DNA of 64,000 nucleotides from Stratiolaelaps scimitus (taxonomy: Eukaryota; Arthropoda; Arachnida; Mesostigmata; Laelapidae), in the NCBI GenBank assembly GCA_019614645.1, contig JABWDB010000002.1, positions 17,459,501 through 17,523,500 of the forward strand, in the 5' to 3' direction. Shown in pieces: positions 22,952-34,759 of the stretch. The position numbers were made by a program, and so were the translations under genes. The notes under the pieces are model-generated. The model saw nothing but the letters and a program-made list of their open reading frames with translations, had not been told where the DNA came from and made no database searches. Positions within the stretch are counted from its first letter, which is position 1; every line of letters begins with the position of its first letter.

Positions 22952-25816
22952 ATATGGGACAGGACAGTGGACGGTCGAAATGTTGTGCAAATGGCACCTC
23001 ATATGACGGCAGCTTCGTTGAATGAAACGGTCTGAGTTGAGCAACGCCAATGCAACAGAATAGATCCATCGATGGAGTATATGTATTACATTATAGAAAA
23101 ATTGTGTCAATTGCAATTTGTCCACAATGTAATGTCATCAATATTTGAATGACCTAAACGACGCGTACCACCCATGCCTGACACCTCGTAGCCTGGACGT
23201 GCTGCGTTTGACTGATCTGTGAGCAGTGGACTATGTGCGTGTGCATTTTTGTTATTGTCGCTGCTATTGAAAGAAAACTAATCCAACAATGTGCAGGATA
23301 CGTTCGAGGCGATTACTGCTACGGGACGAATGGCAGACACCAATATGATGTTGATACTGCATTGTACTTCTGTTCTGTGGAACGGACGAGGAAGAGCTGA
23401 GAAAAGCTTGTGTTGATATTGTCGTTGTTCACGTCCAAAGGCACTTGAACACCATTGGCACATTAATATCTGCACCGAACACTGGGAACGTCAACACGTC
23501 ACCATACCGTAGAAATATCAAGGCGAGACTTCTGTTGTGGTGGTTTTTGCGCTCAAACGTTTTGTGCGTCCCTTCGAATGCGTGATAATTAATGCAATGT
23601 GTGTCTGCTCATGTTACCGCCCTCCAACCAGCAGCGAGACGATCGTACGGCAGAGTACTTCCCGAACGTAATGCGGCGTTTTCTTTTGAGACTGTCACAG
23701 GCGTTAGCTCCTGGTTAGCTCATCGAGCGCCCCTATTCGAGGTTTAACCATTTGCTCATTTTTGGGATCATCGAGCTATGTGAAATGTGTGATTGTTTTG
23801 TTGCGTTATTCTCTGAGCGTAAGAGCTTAACGATTGCGCTATTGTATATGAGCGTTATGACGATATCTAAAAGTATTAGCAAACGGTAACGGCAAGGGAA
23901 AAATAGCACTGAAAATGGTGGTAATTTCCTTCCATATTCTTCCACCCTCGATTCATCCAGCAAAATAAATACACATTTATACATACAAACACATATACAC
24001 ACACACACACCTCGTGTCTTCTAGGCGGACGTCACTCAACGTCAAACAGTGGCCGCTTTTTCGTATTTTACTGACGACGCCTTAATGACGATATCCCTGC
24101 GGTGCCCTTTTACTGTAACGACGTTGATAGGGCGAAGGAATTGAGATATTCAAAGCGATGATACTGTTGATGATGGCAGATGCCGCGAGCACCTTCTATT
24201 TTATGACTTTTCTCCACAGTGCTGTTATGGCCCAATATGATAGAATTGCGTAAACATCTGTGCGGCATTCGTGTTTACTTTTTGTTATTTGCTCATAACG
24301 AAAATTATCGATAACCCGTGCGATTCGCAACGCGCGTCAACACGAAAAATATGGCCGGCTGCTATTCTTAGACGTTTCGACAGTACACATGACACTATCT
24401 TCTGTGGGTCAGCATTATGATTATCGAGAGAAAACAAGAGTGTTCCCCTTAACACCTTAGTTGGCTGAATCCCAGTCGGTACCAATGTCAGGGCAGCGTT
24501 GGCCCATCTGCTGGTGCCCCCGGGACAGGTGGTGTTCATCGTCACCAGCGTACACTGTGCGCCGCCCGTGCGTTCGCGCGCGTGTCCCTCTCAAGAACTT
24601 GCTTATACCCAACTCACCTCGATCTGATAATCACGGCCCGGGTCCCCACGCATCGCCCCACGCGGCCGTGACACTGCAGCCTGAATCTGTGTCTCTGGCC
24701 CGAAATTATGCCTCACGTCGCATTTAATGTAGGAGTACTATAGACATATGTAAATATAGAACAAATAATAACCACCATTTAGACGTATATGAAGGATCTG
24801 GTGAACCAATTTTCGTGATTCAGCTGTGTTGGCGAATCAATTCGGTTGAATCAGATATTCATCGAGGTGCTAGCGTCCGCTATTTCGTCAATCGTCGCCC
24901 ATTCGCTTCTCGGTCTGTATCGACGAGATGCGAGGAGTAATTCGTCATCAGCTGTAACAACAATGGCCAGTTGTTGCCAACGAATGGAGGATAACAACGG
25001 CATCAAATTCAACATGTTGTTGCTGTTATCGTTGTTCCATTGTGAGAACTGTAAATCGTGGTTGACGAACTGCAGTTTGCGTAGGCTATTCTCGATAGTT
25101 CATGCCGACTGGCTCAGAAAATTGCAAGAGTCTTCTAGCACAGCCGCCGTTTTTTAGTTTCTGAATTTATTCTTTAAAGACGAGAAGAATCCTTTGTGTG
25201 TCCATGTATTTGTCTGTACGTGTCCCTAGTGGGTAATATGATCGACGCGAGGCGGGCGATTTGCTAGGATAACTAGCGCGCTACGTTGTTTCGTTGGATT
25301 CTGTTGTTTGCTCTACGAACGTGTATACGTGTATAACTAGGCTATTACTACTACTACTATTCGTATCACTATTCTCAACTTGATAGAGCTCTGCAATTTC
25401 TATAGAGCTCTTCGTATATTCGGTGACATGTTACACACCCACGTGTCCGAATACCGACAGACACTTGGAGATATTTTCAGCTCAACGTTCCATGTTCCGT
25501 AGACACCAGCAGCAGCAACAACAACAACACCAGCAACAACAACAGTTTACACAGAGGGCAAGTTGTAACGGCCGCTAACGGTTAATAGCGAAAGAGCGCA
25601 CGGGTGGGTGGGCCATGACTCCTGGCATCGTGAGACAGAGAGAGAGAGTGAGAGAAAGAGCCAGTCAGTCAATGCGTGTGCCTGCGTGTCGCAGGGCTTA
25701 CGTCCTGTAACAGGGCAGGATGCAGCAGCCAGCAGGTGGCTGTCAGGCAAGTGGCTAGACCGCTCGCTCGCTCGCAACAGCAACCGTGTAGAGCAGCTAT
25801 TATAGCGGCCACAGAT
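20561..25816. other. Intergenic region between the cuticle genes, left part
   Basis: No supported gene. It holds a (TA)n array at 22907-22955 and a GC-rich patch at about 24455-24720. In that patch the minus strand shows an open stretch ending at a consensus donor (ATCGAG|GTGAGTT, near 24622), which may be a real exon of unknown identity. Confidence 0.35.
22907..22955. repeat. (TA)n microsatellite
   Basis: About 49 bases of TA dinucleotides with one phase break. Confidence 0.9.
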
Positions 25817-26062
25817 ATGGAGCAGGTAGACATCAGAGGGGCTACCGCGAAGAACATTGTGGTTTTGTCGAACATCATCACTAACACCGATGATTGTGAT
25901 TCGGTCACCAATGCGACGGACTTCTGCGTTGGCGTCAGCGCTAGGGGAGATGATTACAGCGAATCGGCGTCGACGAAGACGAAGGGAATCGGGGCCAAAG
26001 GTCAGCCGCCGAAGTCGGCTGATTTCAGTCCGTCCGTCGCTGCAGCTCAGGCCGCGCTTTGA
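25817..26062 (+). CDS. Candidate 81-residue open frame, unknown
   Basis: ATG GAG CAG GTA ... opens a frame ending in TGA at 26060-26062. The predicted product (MEQVDIRGATAKNIVVLSNI...) is acidic, then Ser/Lys/Ala-rich, with no signal peptide and no recognisable domain. The region is GC-rich and other frames on both strands are also open, so coding status is uncertain. It could be a first coding exon of a gene whose other exons I cannot see, or upstream noncoding sequence. Confidence 0.2.
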   Translation: MEQVDIRGATAKNIVVLSNIITNTDDCDSVTNATDFCVGVSARGDDYSESASTKTKGIGAKGQPPKSADFSPSVAAAQAAL

Positions 26063-26637
26063 GTTGTGGCCGACACGCTGGACACGCACACACACACACA
26101 AACAAAAGAACCTGGCTTTCTACTTGCCCCGCCTACTTCATTGCCCACCCCCAAACCCCCCCTCCCCCGCGAAGAGGTTCGTGCATAGCACACGCATATA
26201 GGCAGCACACGCTGGCATGGACGGCTATCTTCAGAGTAATCTTCATCGATTTGACCGGCTTGTAGTTATCATCATACTGAGAATCGTCCGTCGTCTATTC
26301 ATGCTCCTCAGCTGCTCATCCACACGTGACGACCAATCGAAGGCGAAGTCAAACCCGCAGAAGAAATGGTATCAGCGGTAAAGCGCCACCTTCACTTCTC
26401 CTCCTGCGTCCACTGCAGCTATTTCGCCCTGGCGTATGCTTGCTGATGTTCATCTGGCCGCAGAGGCAGAAACAATCGGTTTCTGCGCGTTTTTTTTTTT
26501 GTCGTCTTCTCGTCCTGCTTTATCGTCACTGACGAAAACGATAGCATCACCACCGGCTGCGGACAACACGTGCACCACCCCGAGGACCGTGGCCGTGCAA
26601 GTCCCCATAGGCTGCTGTCGCAGCATAAACAGTAGAT

Positions 26638-26638
<1 letters not shown>

Positions 26639-26672
<34 letters not shown>
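26639..26672. repeat. (TTG)n trinucleotide repeat
   Basis: About eleven TTG units. It lies in a wider low-complexity stretch (26400-27000) with CTG/GCT and ACG runs, which produce artificial long open frames of poly-Asn, Val, Cys and Ala. Confidence 0.85.
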
Positions 26673-27058
26673 CGTCATTCAATGTTTGCGATGATGTCGT
26701 CCAGTAATGTCGTACAGCATGTTCGCTAGTCATGCATGTTATCGCTTTATCTGTCCATGTCTCTATCTGTATGTTTGTAGGCAGCGAGCAGTAAATGGGT
26801 CGTCCTCTTGTTGTCGTCATTGTTGCTGCGGTTGCTCCCGTCGCCGTTGCCGCTATACCTATACTTGCTGCTGCTGCTGCTGCAGTGGTCGCTGCTGTAG
26901 TGGCTGATATGGACATTATTGTTTTATTGCTTGGAACAACAACGACGACGACGACGACGACAGCAGAAACGGTGTGATGTTTACATTCGTCCAGCAAATT
27001 CCTCTGCCCAGATATTTGCTACTGATATTTTCCACTCATTTGACACACATACACACAT

Positions 27059-27065
<7 letters not shown>

Positions 27066-27093
<28 letters not shown>
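27066..27093. repeat. (TA)n microsatellite
   Basis: TA run directly after an ACACACAT run. Confidence 0.85.
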
Positions 27094-27551
27094 CGCCACC
27101 ATAGGTGTTGTTACATAAAGAATGAGAAAAAGGAGTGCTGAACTGAAACACTTTTCCCTTTCTTTGTGCTTACGATGCGAGTTGCTAGCAGTTCGTGGAA
27201 CCTGGCGCAGACTCGCCTATCGCAGATGATATGATGCTGATGGTGGCGGTTGTGGCCGCCAAGATCGCTTCTCAAATTCGACCGCCTCTGCTTTTTTATC
27301 TGTGCCGGTTCAGTTGTGGGTCACCTTCACGGAGGTCAGTTCTGGCGGGCATTTTTTTTTGGGGGGGAGCCACTGCTGCTGCCGCTGCTGCCACCACTCC
27401 TTGCCCCATCATCGCGTCATCGCTGAGGCCATTGCTCAGAAGATGCATTGACCACGGCGATGCATTGATCCGAAGATGCCAACGCTATGCCGGCACGAAT
27501 CAGGTGCGCGTACAGACAGCGCTGCCCCCTCGCGGGATATTGCTATCGCGG

Positions 27552-27561
27552 GTAAATAAAA
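27552..27561 (+). promoter_or_regulatory. TATA-like element of cuticle gene 2
   Basis: TAAATAAAAG lies about 32 bases before TCAGACC (27585 region), with a further TCAGT at about 27607, both resembling arthropod initiators. The first ATG downstream is 27647, the proposed start. Confidence 0.35.
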
Positions 27562-27646
27562 GTGGACGTTAGAAAAGAAGTTCCGTCAGACCACAGGGCA
27601 GCACCATCAGTAGCGAGCGACACCCAACAAACGACCCGTTAGCAAA

Positions 27647-29040
27647 ATGGTATATTAACAGAGAGTATAGAGATGATCTAAGGACACATGCATACTGTGT
27701 GTGTGTGTGTGTACTAAATCGTGACGATTCACCTCATAGGCGTAAGGCCAAACATTTGTCCTGTTCGTATGCCGTCGTTGAGAAAATGACCAGTACGGAG
27801 AAAATTACCCATCGGCGTTAGAGCTAGCGAGCAGGCGTTAATACGGTGCAAGCGATTTTTGGAGTACAACTGCAACACGTGGTTCTCATGGTTTGCTACA
27901 GATTGTGTTGTGAGATGCTCGTTTGACGAGATTATCATTCAAGTGTACACTAATGCCTATGTGTTAGTGTTGTGTGTATCGATGATGGGCCCGATGGGTC
28001 CTGAGTCAAGTACAAGAAAAGACAAATCGAATGCAATTTCATTCGTTTGCAAGCAGACGTCCTGAGGCGTTGGCCATTGGTGTTGTGCACGATCGTGTAA
28101 TATGGATGATAAATTAGATCATATTATGGCATACGATGTCAGATACTCCCTGTGTGTCTAAATAATTTACTATTACAGAGCAATTAACTAATGGAATTTG
28201 AAGACTGATGCTAAGAACAGATCCGTGCTGACTACATTTTGTGCGCCTGATAAAGCTTCAAATTAAACGCTTTAATTAAATAGTTCCGACGTTTCAGTTC
28301 AGCTCTCAAAATCCATTTTGAGGGAATATACCAAAACGCTTAGCCTGCTAAATATTTCGGGCGCTTAATTAGCAAGCAAGCTTAAAAGGCGTTAAAAATT
28401 ACGTTCAGTTTATTTTCGTTCATCGTGTGTCGACCTGTATAGTCCCACCAAGAGATGAATAGGGTAGTGAACATTTTGCGTCCCTTTGACAAATGAAGCA
28501 CTAAGACAATGTGTGTTTTCATTCAATTAGCGAACTGCAACCGTTTTTGTATTCCAGCGTACGTTTGTAGCTGTTGTTGTTGTTGTCGCGGTGGCAGCCG
28601 GCGTGTTCAGCCTCGCCTCAGGTGGCCACCTGAGCGGCCGACGAGGCGGCCATGGCGGGCACGGTTATAACGCCGCCTATGCTGAAAACTACGGTCCTCG
28701 ACAGCCGTACGAGTTCAGCTATGACGCACAGGATGTCGACGGCTCACATGGACACAGCCAGACCTCAGACGGCCGAACAGTTCGGGGCCACTATATGATA
28801 CAATTAGCTGACGGTCACATGCGCCGCGTCGAGTATCATGCGGACGAGACGGGATTCCACGCGAGGATTGTCACCAATGAGTTGGGCACTGAGTCGAAAG
28901 ATGCAGCAGACGCTATCTACCAGTCATCTGCTATCACTGGCGAACAGGCCGCCCTTCAGTATGGCCCGAAATCGGCCTCGCACGGAGGTCATCATCATGG
29001 AGGGAAATATGACGGGAGGAGGTCGGCAGGCAAGTGGTAG
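27647..29040 (+). CDS. Cuticle protein 2, chitin-binding Rebers-Riddiford type
   Basis: Main coding exon 28558-29040 after a good acceptor (tttttgtattccag). The proposed first exon ends in ATG at 27647-27649, directly before donor GTATAT, phase 0, as in cuticle gene 1. The product is 161 residues: signal peptide about 1-21 with a poly-Val core, a Gly/His/Arg-rich linker, then the R&R chitin-binding domain at about 52-111 (GHYMIQLADG, VEYHADETGF). The tail again holds TNELGTESKDAADA and SSAITGEQAA and ends His/Gly-rich (GGHHHGGK). It is clearly a paralogue of the protein encoded at 18153-19519, with the same orientation, similar intron length (about 0.9 kb) and the same intron phase. It should be a secreted structural protein of the chitinous cuticle. 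The start exon is inferred; the donor is weaker than in gene 1. Confidence 0.88.
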
Positions 29041-29415
29041 CTGTAGACACCGACGTCCAACAGAGCGGAGAGATGCAAAGCCGAGCGGACCACGAGATCC
29101 TGTCAGGCACGGAGAACACGAGAGATCGCAATCGAATGCGAAGCGATGGTGGCGGGATCGATGTTCGTTGAAATCGATTTCTGAACGCTTTGTACAACTA
29201 GGCCTCAGGGATCGAACGGCAGGCCCCGAGGCAATGGCCGGTCGTCGATTGGTGCACTGAGATAGCATTGGAGGTACTTGGAATTATGCTGTGTGGATAA
29301 TTTAGGCTTTCCTTGGCTATTCATATTTCCAAGATGGCTCACCTGTACATATTATGATGGTGCCTATCATCGTATAGAGGAGACTGACTTCAGTTCAATG
29401 GATGCATAGTGCGCC

Positions 29416-29452
<37 letters not shown>

Positions 29453-29461
29453 GTATATATG

Positions 29462-29516
<55 letters not shown>

Positions 29517-29517
29517 C
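29416..29517. repeat. Long (TA)n array with TG interruptions
   Basis: About 100 bases of TATATA with regularly placed GTATATAT units, 375 bases downstream of cuticle gene 2. It generates the artificial IYIYIY peptides seen in several frames. Confidence 0.9.
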
Positions 29518-29584
29518 TAATTCAATAGACATGTACACATATATTTATATTTACCTGTGTTACTACAGTACGAATACAAATGCA

Positions 29585-29590
29585 AATAAA
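29585..29590 (+). terminator. Possible poly(A) signal, cuticle gene 2
   Basis: AATAAA about 545 bases after the stop at 29040; the first canonical hexamer seen on the plus strand, beyond the TA array. Confidence 0.3.
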
Positions 29591-29834
29591 ATACATATGA
29601 ATCAAATCGTAAGCAATGCCTCGAACCATAGTATTTCATCGTCATACTCTGCTGAGTGCAATGTGTTGGTGTGAATGTTCCATTAGGGCTGACGGCACCC
29701 GCCGTGTTAATCTGTAGCGTCCACATGCGATCGTCCATTTGTGTCGCGGGCTCACGATACAAATGCGCAGTGAAGGTGCGCACTGCTATATTCTTAATCA
29801 GGTGACAGGCATTCTGTTTCGTTTGTGTTCGCAG

Positions 29835-29877
29835 TCCGTTCAGTCTGAGTTCGTCGTTCACGTGCCGGGCGAACCTC
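29835..29877 (+). other. Candidate 43-bp exon, unknown
   Basis: Bounded by a strong acceptor (tttcgtttgtgttcgcag) and a consensus donor (CCTC|GTAAGTCG). The open frame reads SVQSEFVVHVPGEP. No neighbouring exon with matching phase was found, so it could be a noncoding or decoy exon. Confidence 0.2.
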
Positions 29878-30008
29878 GTAAGTCGAAGCGGGGGGACACA
29901 GAGTTCATAGTAAATACACACATTTTGCTCATCAGTAAGAGAGACGCAACTATTGACAGCGATTGCACAGCTGACGATGAGCAGAAAGAGTTCTCAAACG
30001 TGATATAG

Positions 30009-30811
30009 GCTCACAAACGGGTTATAATTGCGTTAGTATTGGTGCCTACAGCAGGGTATAGAGGAAAGTTTGCTGCTAACGAACAAACGCTAGACTTCGC
30101 TAACAAAGTTTGAACTTAAAATGGGAGCGGGGACAATGTGCTCTCCATTTGTGTCATCTCACCTTTCTCAGATCAGGTCGAATTGAGAGAATTCGACGGA
30201 AAATCCAAAAATGCACAAATAGGTATGCATTAATTTTATTCTATAGGATTTACTAAAGAGAAAGTGTTGTATTTAGGAGGGAACGTGTATAGGTTTAACA
30301 ATATGGCAATATGACGATGGGCGTATTTGTTCAGCAGTCCTTGATTTTGGAAAATTAGATGCGTTTATTTATCACACATTAGAGTTTGAAATTGAGATTG
30401 CGTTTAGTGGGCACCCTAGTGGGCACTTTTGCCAAGTATACAAAGAGAGCGACGTGAATTCCTCGTGGCAGAAATCGCTGCCTGCCGGGATTATAGACTA
30501 GTTTGTTGACGTGACCTATTCTGCCAGTGGAGAGGAATTTGTCTCAGTTAGTGGTGATGACACGCATGGATGCCAATGGCCCTTTACCTACGAGGGGGGA
30601 TGTTAGTTTGGACGACGTATAGTTTCTATCGATGAAGTATTTTATCGACTTCGTCCTCATCTCAATGAAGTGCTATTGCCGAAGACCACGCCGATGCAGG
30701 AGAGGTGATTCGATAAAGTACTGTCGAGCTCTATTTGATTGGTGCGCATATAATTTTATTTAGACGTTACATTTATCATCTTATACAGAACCCCTTTATA
30801 TAAGACAGAAA

Positions 30812-30868
<57 letters not shown>

Positions 30869-31332
30869 CACATGTGATCTATTCGAAGTATGTTCCCGTC
30901 ATTAGTTTTCACGTCCTGGACCAACAACGAATGGTTGTCATGTTATTCGTACCCTCTTGGCGCCTCTTGTACAATGTCACAAAGTCTACCTAAATACTGT
31001 GGTGACTGCTATTAGTGCAGCTGCTGCTTCTGTTTTCGGTCGTTCATACCGAGCTTTTGCACGGCTCCGATACAAGATGAAACGCACTAATTTCTGATTA
31101 TTGCAATTTCTTCTTCTTAGTCTGTCGATCTCAACATGATACTCGCAACGGAATCAGCTGAGAACCAACCTCAAAACGCAAATGCGGCTACCCACAGCGT
31201 AACGGCGGTCGTCTTGCACAAGCAAGAAGCCACCGCCCTATCGAAAGGACCCTCGTCGTTACACCGATGAAACTGCCGTTCAGCGCCTTCCTCTGACTTC
31301 TCATTACAATACTGATGATTCGCAGATTCGTC
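30009..31332. other. Gene-free stretch with (TA)n array
   Basis: No supported gene. A (TA)n array lies at about 30815-30867. Confidence 0.4.
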
Positions 31333-31494
31333 ATGCCGAAACGGAAAGCACGCCTTGGCCGGTTACAGGCAGCGACGGCGCGTACCGGCGCCAGCGGCGG
31401 CCGCAACGGTAAACGAAAGGGTCGCCAGCAAAAGAGCACAAAAGAGATGGAACTCAGAGCAATCGCAAAGCGGAGGAAAATATCAAGGACATGA
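31333..31494 (+). CDS. Candidate small, very basic open frame (53 residues)
   Basis: ATG CCG AAA CGG AAA GCA ... TGA. The predicted peptide starts MPKRKARLGRLQ and has about 19 Lys/Arg in 53 residues, with clusters like a nuclear localisation signal (GKRKGRQQK, AKRRKISRT). No family is recognised. The opposite strand is open for 165 codons over the same interval (31188-31685), so only one reading, or neither, is real. It could be a small nuclear protein, a first exon, or a fragment of a nucleic-acid-binding transposon protein. Confidence 0.2.
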   Translation: MPKRKARLGRLQAATARTGASGGRNGKRKGRQQKSTKEMELRAIAKRRKISRT

Positions 31495-31892
31495 GGGATT
31501 CTTGAGCAGGACGACGATGACGACGAGATTAAATTCATTTTTCGTGTGCACTCGATCGGGCGCAGACTAGTCCCCTTCTCCTGCGAGAGCTCAAGCAGGC
31601 GGGAATAATCAGGCGCGCCTGTCCCACCGGCTGCGCTGACGATGGACCTTTCCACGAGAAAGGGGAGGATTGTACTTACGTACACGTCAACCCGTGGGTC
31701 CCCTTAATAGCCTTTGCCGCTGAACTCTTCCGCGGTCCCATGTCTAAGCGCGGGGAGTGAGAAAGAATGAGGAAGTCCCTAATTCCAGCGAAAACCAATC
31801 GCGGGCGCGGCGATTCGTTGAAGATCGATCATAGACAGTCATCATTGCTCTACTTGTCGTGTACGTGTACAGAGTGCTCAGAATGTCATATA

Positions 31893-32010
31893 GGACGGCT
31901 AAGTTGAGTTCAAGTCCCGCCACCTGGTGAAAACATACAAGAGAACTTCAACATTGTATAATAAAATATTGCAGTTCTATTAATAAACCATTAAACCTTT
32001 GCCTTTACCC
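31893..32010 (+). repeat. tRNA-derived SINE, internally deleted copy
   Basis: Starts GGACGGCTAAGT like the copy at 34612, lacks about 27 bases covering the anticodon-arm-like region, then follows it through TTCAAGTCCCGCC, CATTGTA, TTGCAG and the tail AATAAACCATTAAACC ... GCCTTTACCC. Confidence 0.65.
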
Positions 32011-32013
32011 AAG

Positions 32014-34600
32014 GGAGGGGGGGGGACCAACCAAAGGTTTACCGGTGCGAAAGTAAGCGTAATCTTCCGATACTCCCCATTCTATGCATATATAAATAGT
32101 ATTAAGCATAGTTAGGCCTCAAACCTTGGCAAAGTTGACCCTCCGCTAACAACTCTCGCCTTTTTCTATTTATTTTCTATTTTCAAATACGCGCTACTAT
32201 CAAAATATTAATATACTTATTTCATTTCAGTCATCTGTGTCAGATACAGTGTCCAAATACGTATGTTTAGAAATTAGAAGAGAGGTATCCACGCGGTGCG
32301 TGTAGAAGAAAAAGTACTGGTAGATAGATAAAGAGACAGACATAGAGTGGGAGGTTTAACAGAAAAGTCTGCCCCGATAACTTGTGACTAGTATTCAGAT
32401 TTGATCTGCGTAAGGTATCAGACAGAGCAACATCTCAAACTCTATGATCGATTCCTAAGCAGACTGTTCGGGGTCCAGGAAAACGCCGAGGTGGGGGGTG
32501 TCGGTGAATACAGTGGCCCAATTTCATTAGCTTGTTTCAAATCCATTCCAAAATCTCCCTCGCTCTCTCAATAATCAGAGGATAGCAGCTGAGTATTGTG
32601 ACATCAAACTCATCCTGAAACACCCTTCCTTTACATATGACTATCCTATATATGAGTTAAATAATAAGAACAGAAACAACAACATAATGTCATTGCAAAC
32701 AGTGGACAGGATGCAGCTCGTCAATATCCACGCAGTTGACGATTCTAGTGATAGCCCATACATTTCAAAGAAGGTCAGCTCAACCTGAGGGATATATAAG
32801 CGATTCAAAGAGAAGTGTATATTTTGTTCTCGTTCATTGAGAAGTAAATATTTGGAGTTGTTCAATTGTCACAAGACACCACACATGAGTTGTCGCCCAA
32901 CTAATTCCAAGGACTTCTAAGAACTATAATAACGCATCCGTTAAGATTGGACGTTATGCGTCTTGGGGAATAACAAGCATCAACCTCTTTCCTCGATCAT
33001 TCCACCGTGAACTCAGACGTCAGAGACGGTAGCAATCAAAGATTCTAAACTTTACAAAGAAACCGGGAGGAAGAGCCTTCGACAAGAAACTTGAGCTGTG
33101 GGCTTCCCACAGCTGACAAGACTACTATATCAGACACCGTGCGTCACGCCTCCTCTCAAACAACGCTACCATCCACTGCCGCGGTAATACAAGGTTTATT
33201 TTGGCACCCACAGTTCCGGCGGACCCTTACTCGCGATGGCTGAGACGGCACCGTAGCAGCACCTAGGGACACAGCTTGGGTAAATAGACCGGTACACTGG
33301 TCAGATATATGGTCAGATCGTGTTGTGACCTCAGGTAGGTGTGGATTTTTCCTCCTGACATTTCCTGTAGTAGTGCCCCTATTCGGATGCTAAGTACCGA
33401 AAAACATCGGATTCGGGTGTAAGGCTAGATTCACACCGCAGGCGAAAATTCATCCGCCAGACACACACGAGGTAAAAACCTCATAAATTACCTAGGGTAG
33501 GCGAATATCGACTTGCGATACGTTCCCTATGTTTTTCCGTCATTTCTTCCTCGTCGCTTTATCTCGACGAAAAACAACACGAGCTAAATAGGTGCAAGTA
33601 AAATAAATGTTATGGAAAACAAATCATGACATAGTGAAGTGCTAATTGCATTGGTCGAGTGAGGTAGATTAGATCCAATCTGTTTAGATTGTGTCTATGA
33701 AATCGACGAGATTTACCCCTCAATAATGCACAAACGCCGGAATCCATGGATTAATGTCCGGAATTTAAGGCGACGAGAGGCTTTCCCCTGGTTATGGTAT
33801 AAGGCAATTTAGTTTTGCATCTCGTTTCAGCGGATCTGGCAGTGCCTGCCTCGATCCGATTTTGTCCAAGACTTGGCGTTCTCCGTTCGTAGGAAAAAAA
33901 AAAACAATCGCTGCATTTGGCTGTTCGAAACCAGCGAAATGCAGCGGTTGTTTTCTGATGCTAACTGACGCTAGCATATGTCACTAATTGAAAACAGCTT
34001 AAACCACTTAATTTTTGTCATATCGGTTTCCAGATTTCCACATCGTCCCAGAGCGGGCTTGTTGATCCGTCAAGTTGAACGTTAGAGTACCAACAGGATC
34101 ACCCACAATATATTCTATCAATGGCGGCTGTGAGCTGCTACTTAATTGACGCTAACTAAAACTCATACATCTCGTTCGAGTGTCAAATCCCTTAGTAATT
34201 ATATTACATTCCATCTACCTCATTCCTTTTTCGGTATATTTCTCTCTTGTTATACTCCCGCTCCTCCCCGCATTCAAACGAGTGCGGTGACACTATGTCG
34301 GCGCGGGCTATTTGGTCAGGCATGAGTCGTTAGTCAGATAGGTGGCTACTATACGCAATACTTGGAAACTGACATTGGGATGATTCTATGATACGATCTA
34401 TTGCGTCGATTGATACGCCGATTTATCAGTTCTAAGTCAATCCACTTGACTTTACCATAGAACAGGCGCAATACAACCGAGATAAGCGTGCGCTCTCAGC
34501 TATGTACAGTATATGTCCATGACACGGTGCCAAACGGGATGCCTATCGCTCAAGCTGATGGAGTACAAATTCACTTTGAGCCAAGAAATGGTCGAGCGTG
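32014..34600. other. Gene-free stretch
   Basis: I see no supportable gene. A perfect 9-bp hairpin (AGCTGTGGG/CCCACAGCT) lies at 33094-33114. Confidence 0.4.
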
Positions 34601-34611
34601 AACTACCCAGC

Positions 34612-34759
34612 GGTCAGCGCAGTGGCTTGGACGGCTAAGTCTCTGGCTATTGGAAGCCAGAGGCCGCAGGTTCGAGCCCTGCCGTGTGACATATAAGAGA
34701 GCTTAAGCATTGTAAATTTGCAGCTCCTTCAATAAACCAATAAACCTTTACCTTTACCC
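34612..34759 (+). repeat. tRNA-derived SINE, fullest copy
   Basis: The head looks like a tRNA: an anticodon-arm-like hairpin TCTGGCT/AGCCAGA (34640s-34660s) and a perfect T-arm GCAGG-TTCGAGC-CCTGC carrying a B-box. A body with GTGACATATAAGAGAGCTT follows, then the tail AATAAACCAATAAACC TTTACC repeats. Shorter related copies lie at 20465, 31893 and 42163 in this window, so it is a dispersed family and not a tRNA gene. It was presumably spread by LINE machinery encoded elsewhere. Confidence 0.7.

Noticed and set aside
25547..26101. 184-residue minus-strand frame
   Set aside because: Includes CA and GAGA simple repeats and no domain; competing plus frames are equally open.
26419..26997. 192-residue minus-strand open frame and overlapping Cys/Val/Ala-rich plus frames
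   Set aside because: Driven by trinucleotide repeats (TTG, CTG, ACG); the poly-Asn, Val, Ala and Cys runs are low-complexity artefacts.
28838..29268. Long open frames on both strands over the end of cuticle gene 2
   Set aside because: Shadows of the GC-rich cuticle exon and 3' UTR with no domain.
34612..34690. Possible tRNA gene
   Set aside because: The acceptor stem does not pair properly and the segment continues into a SINE body with copies elsewhere in the window.
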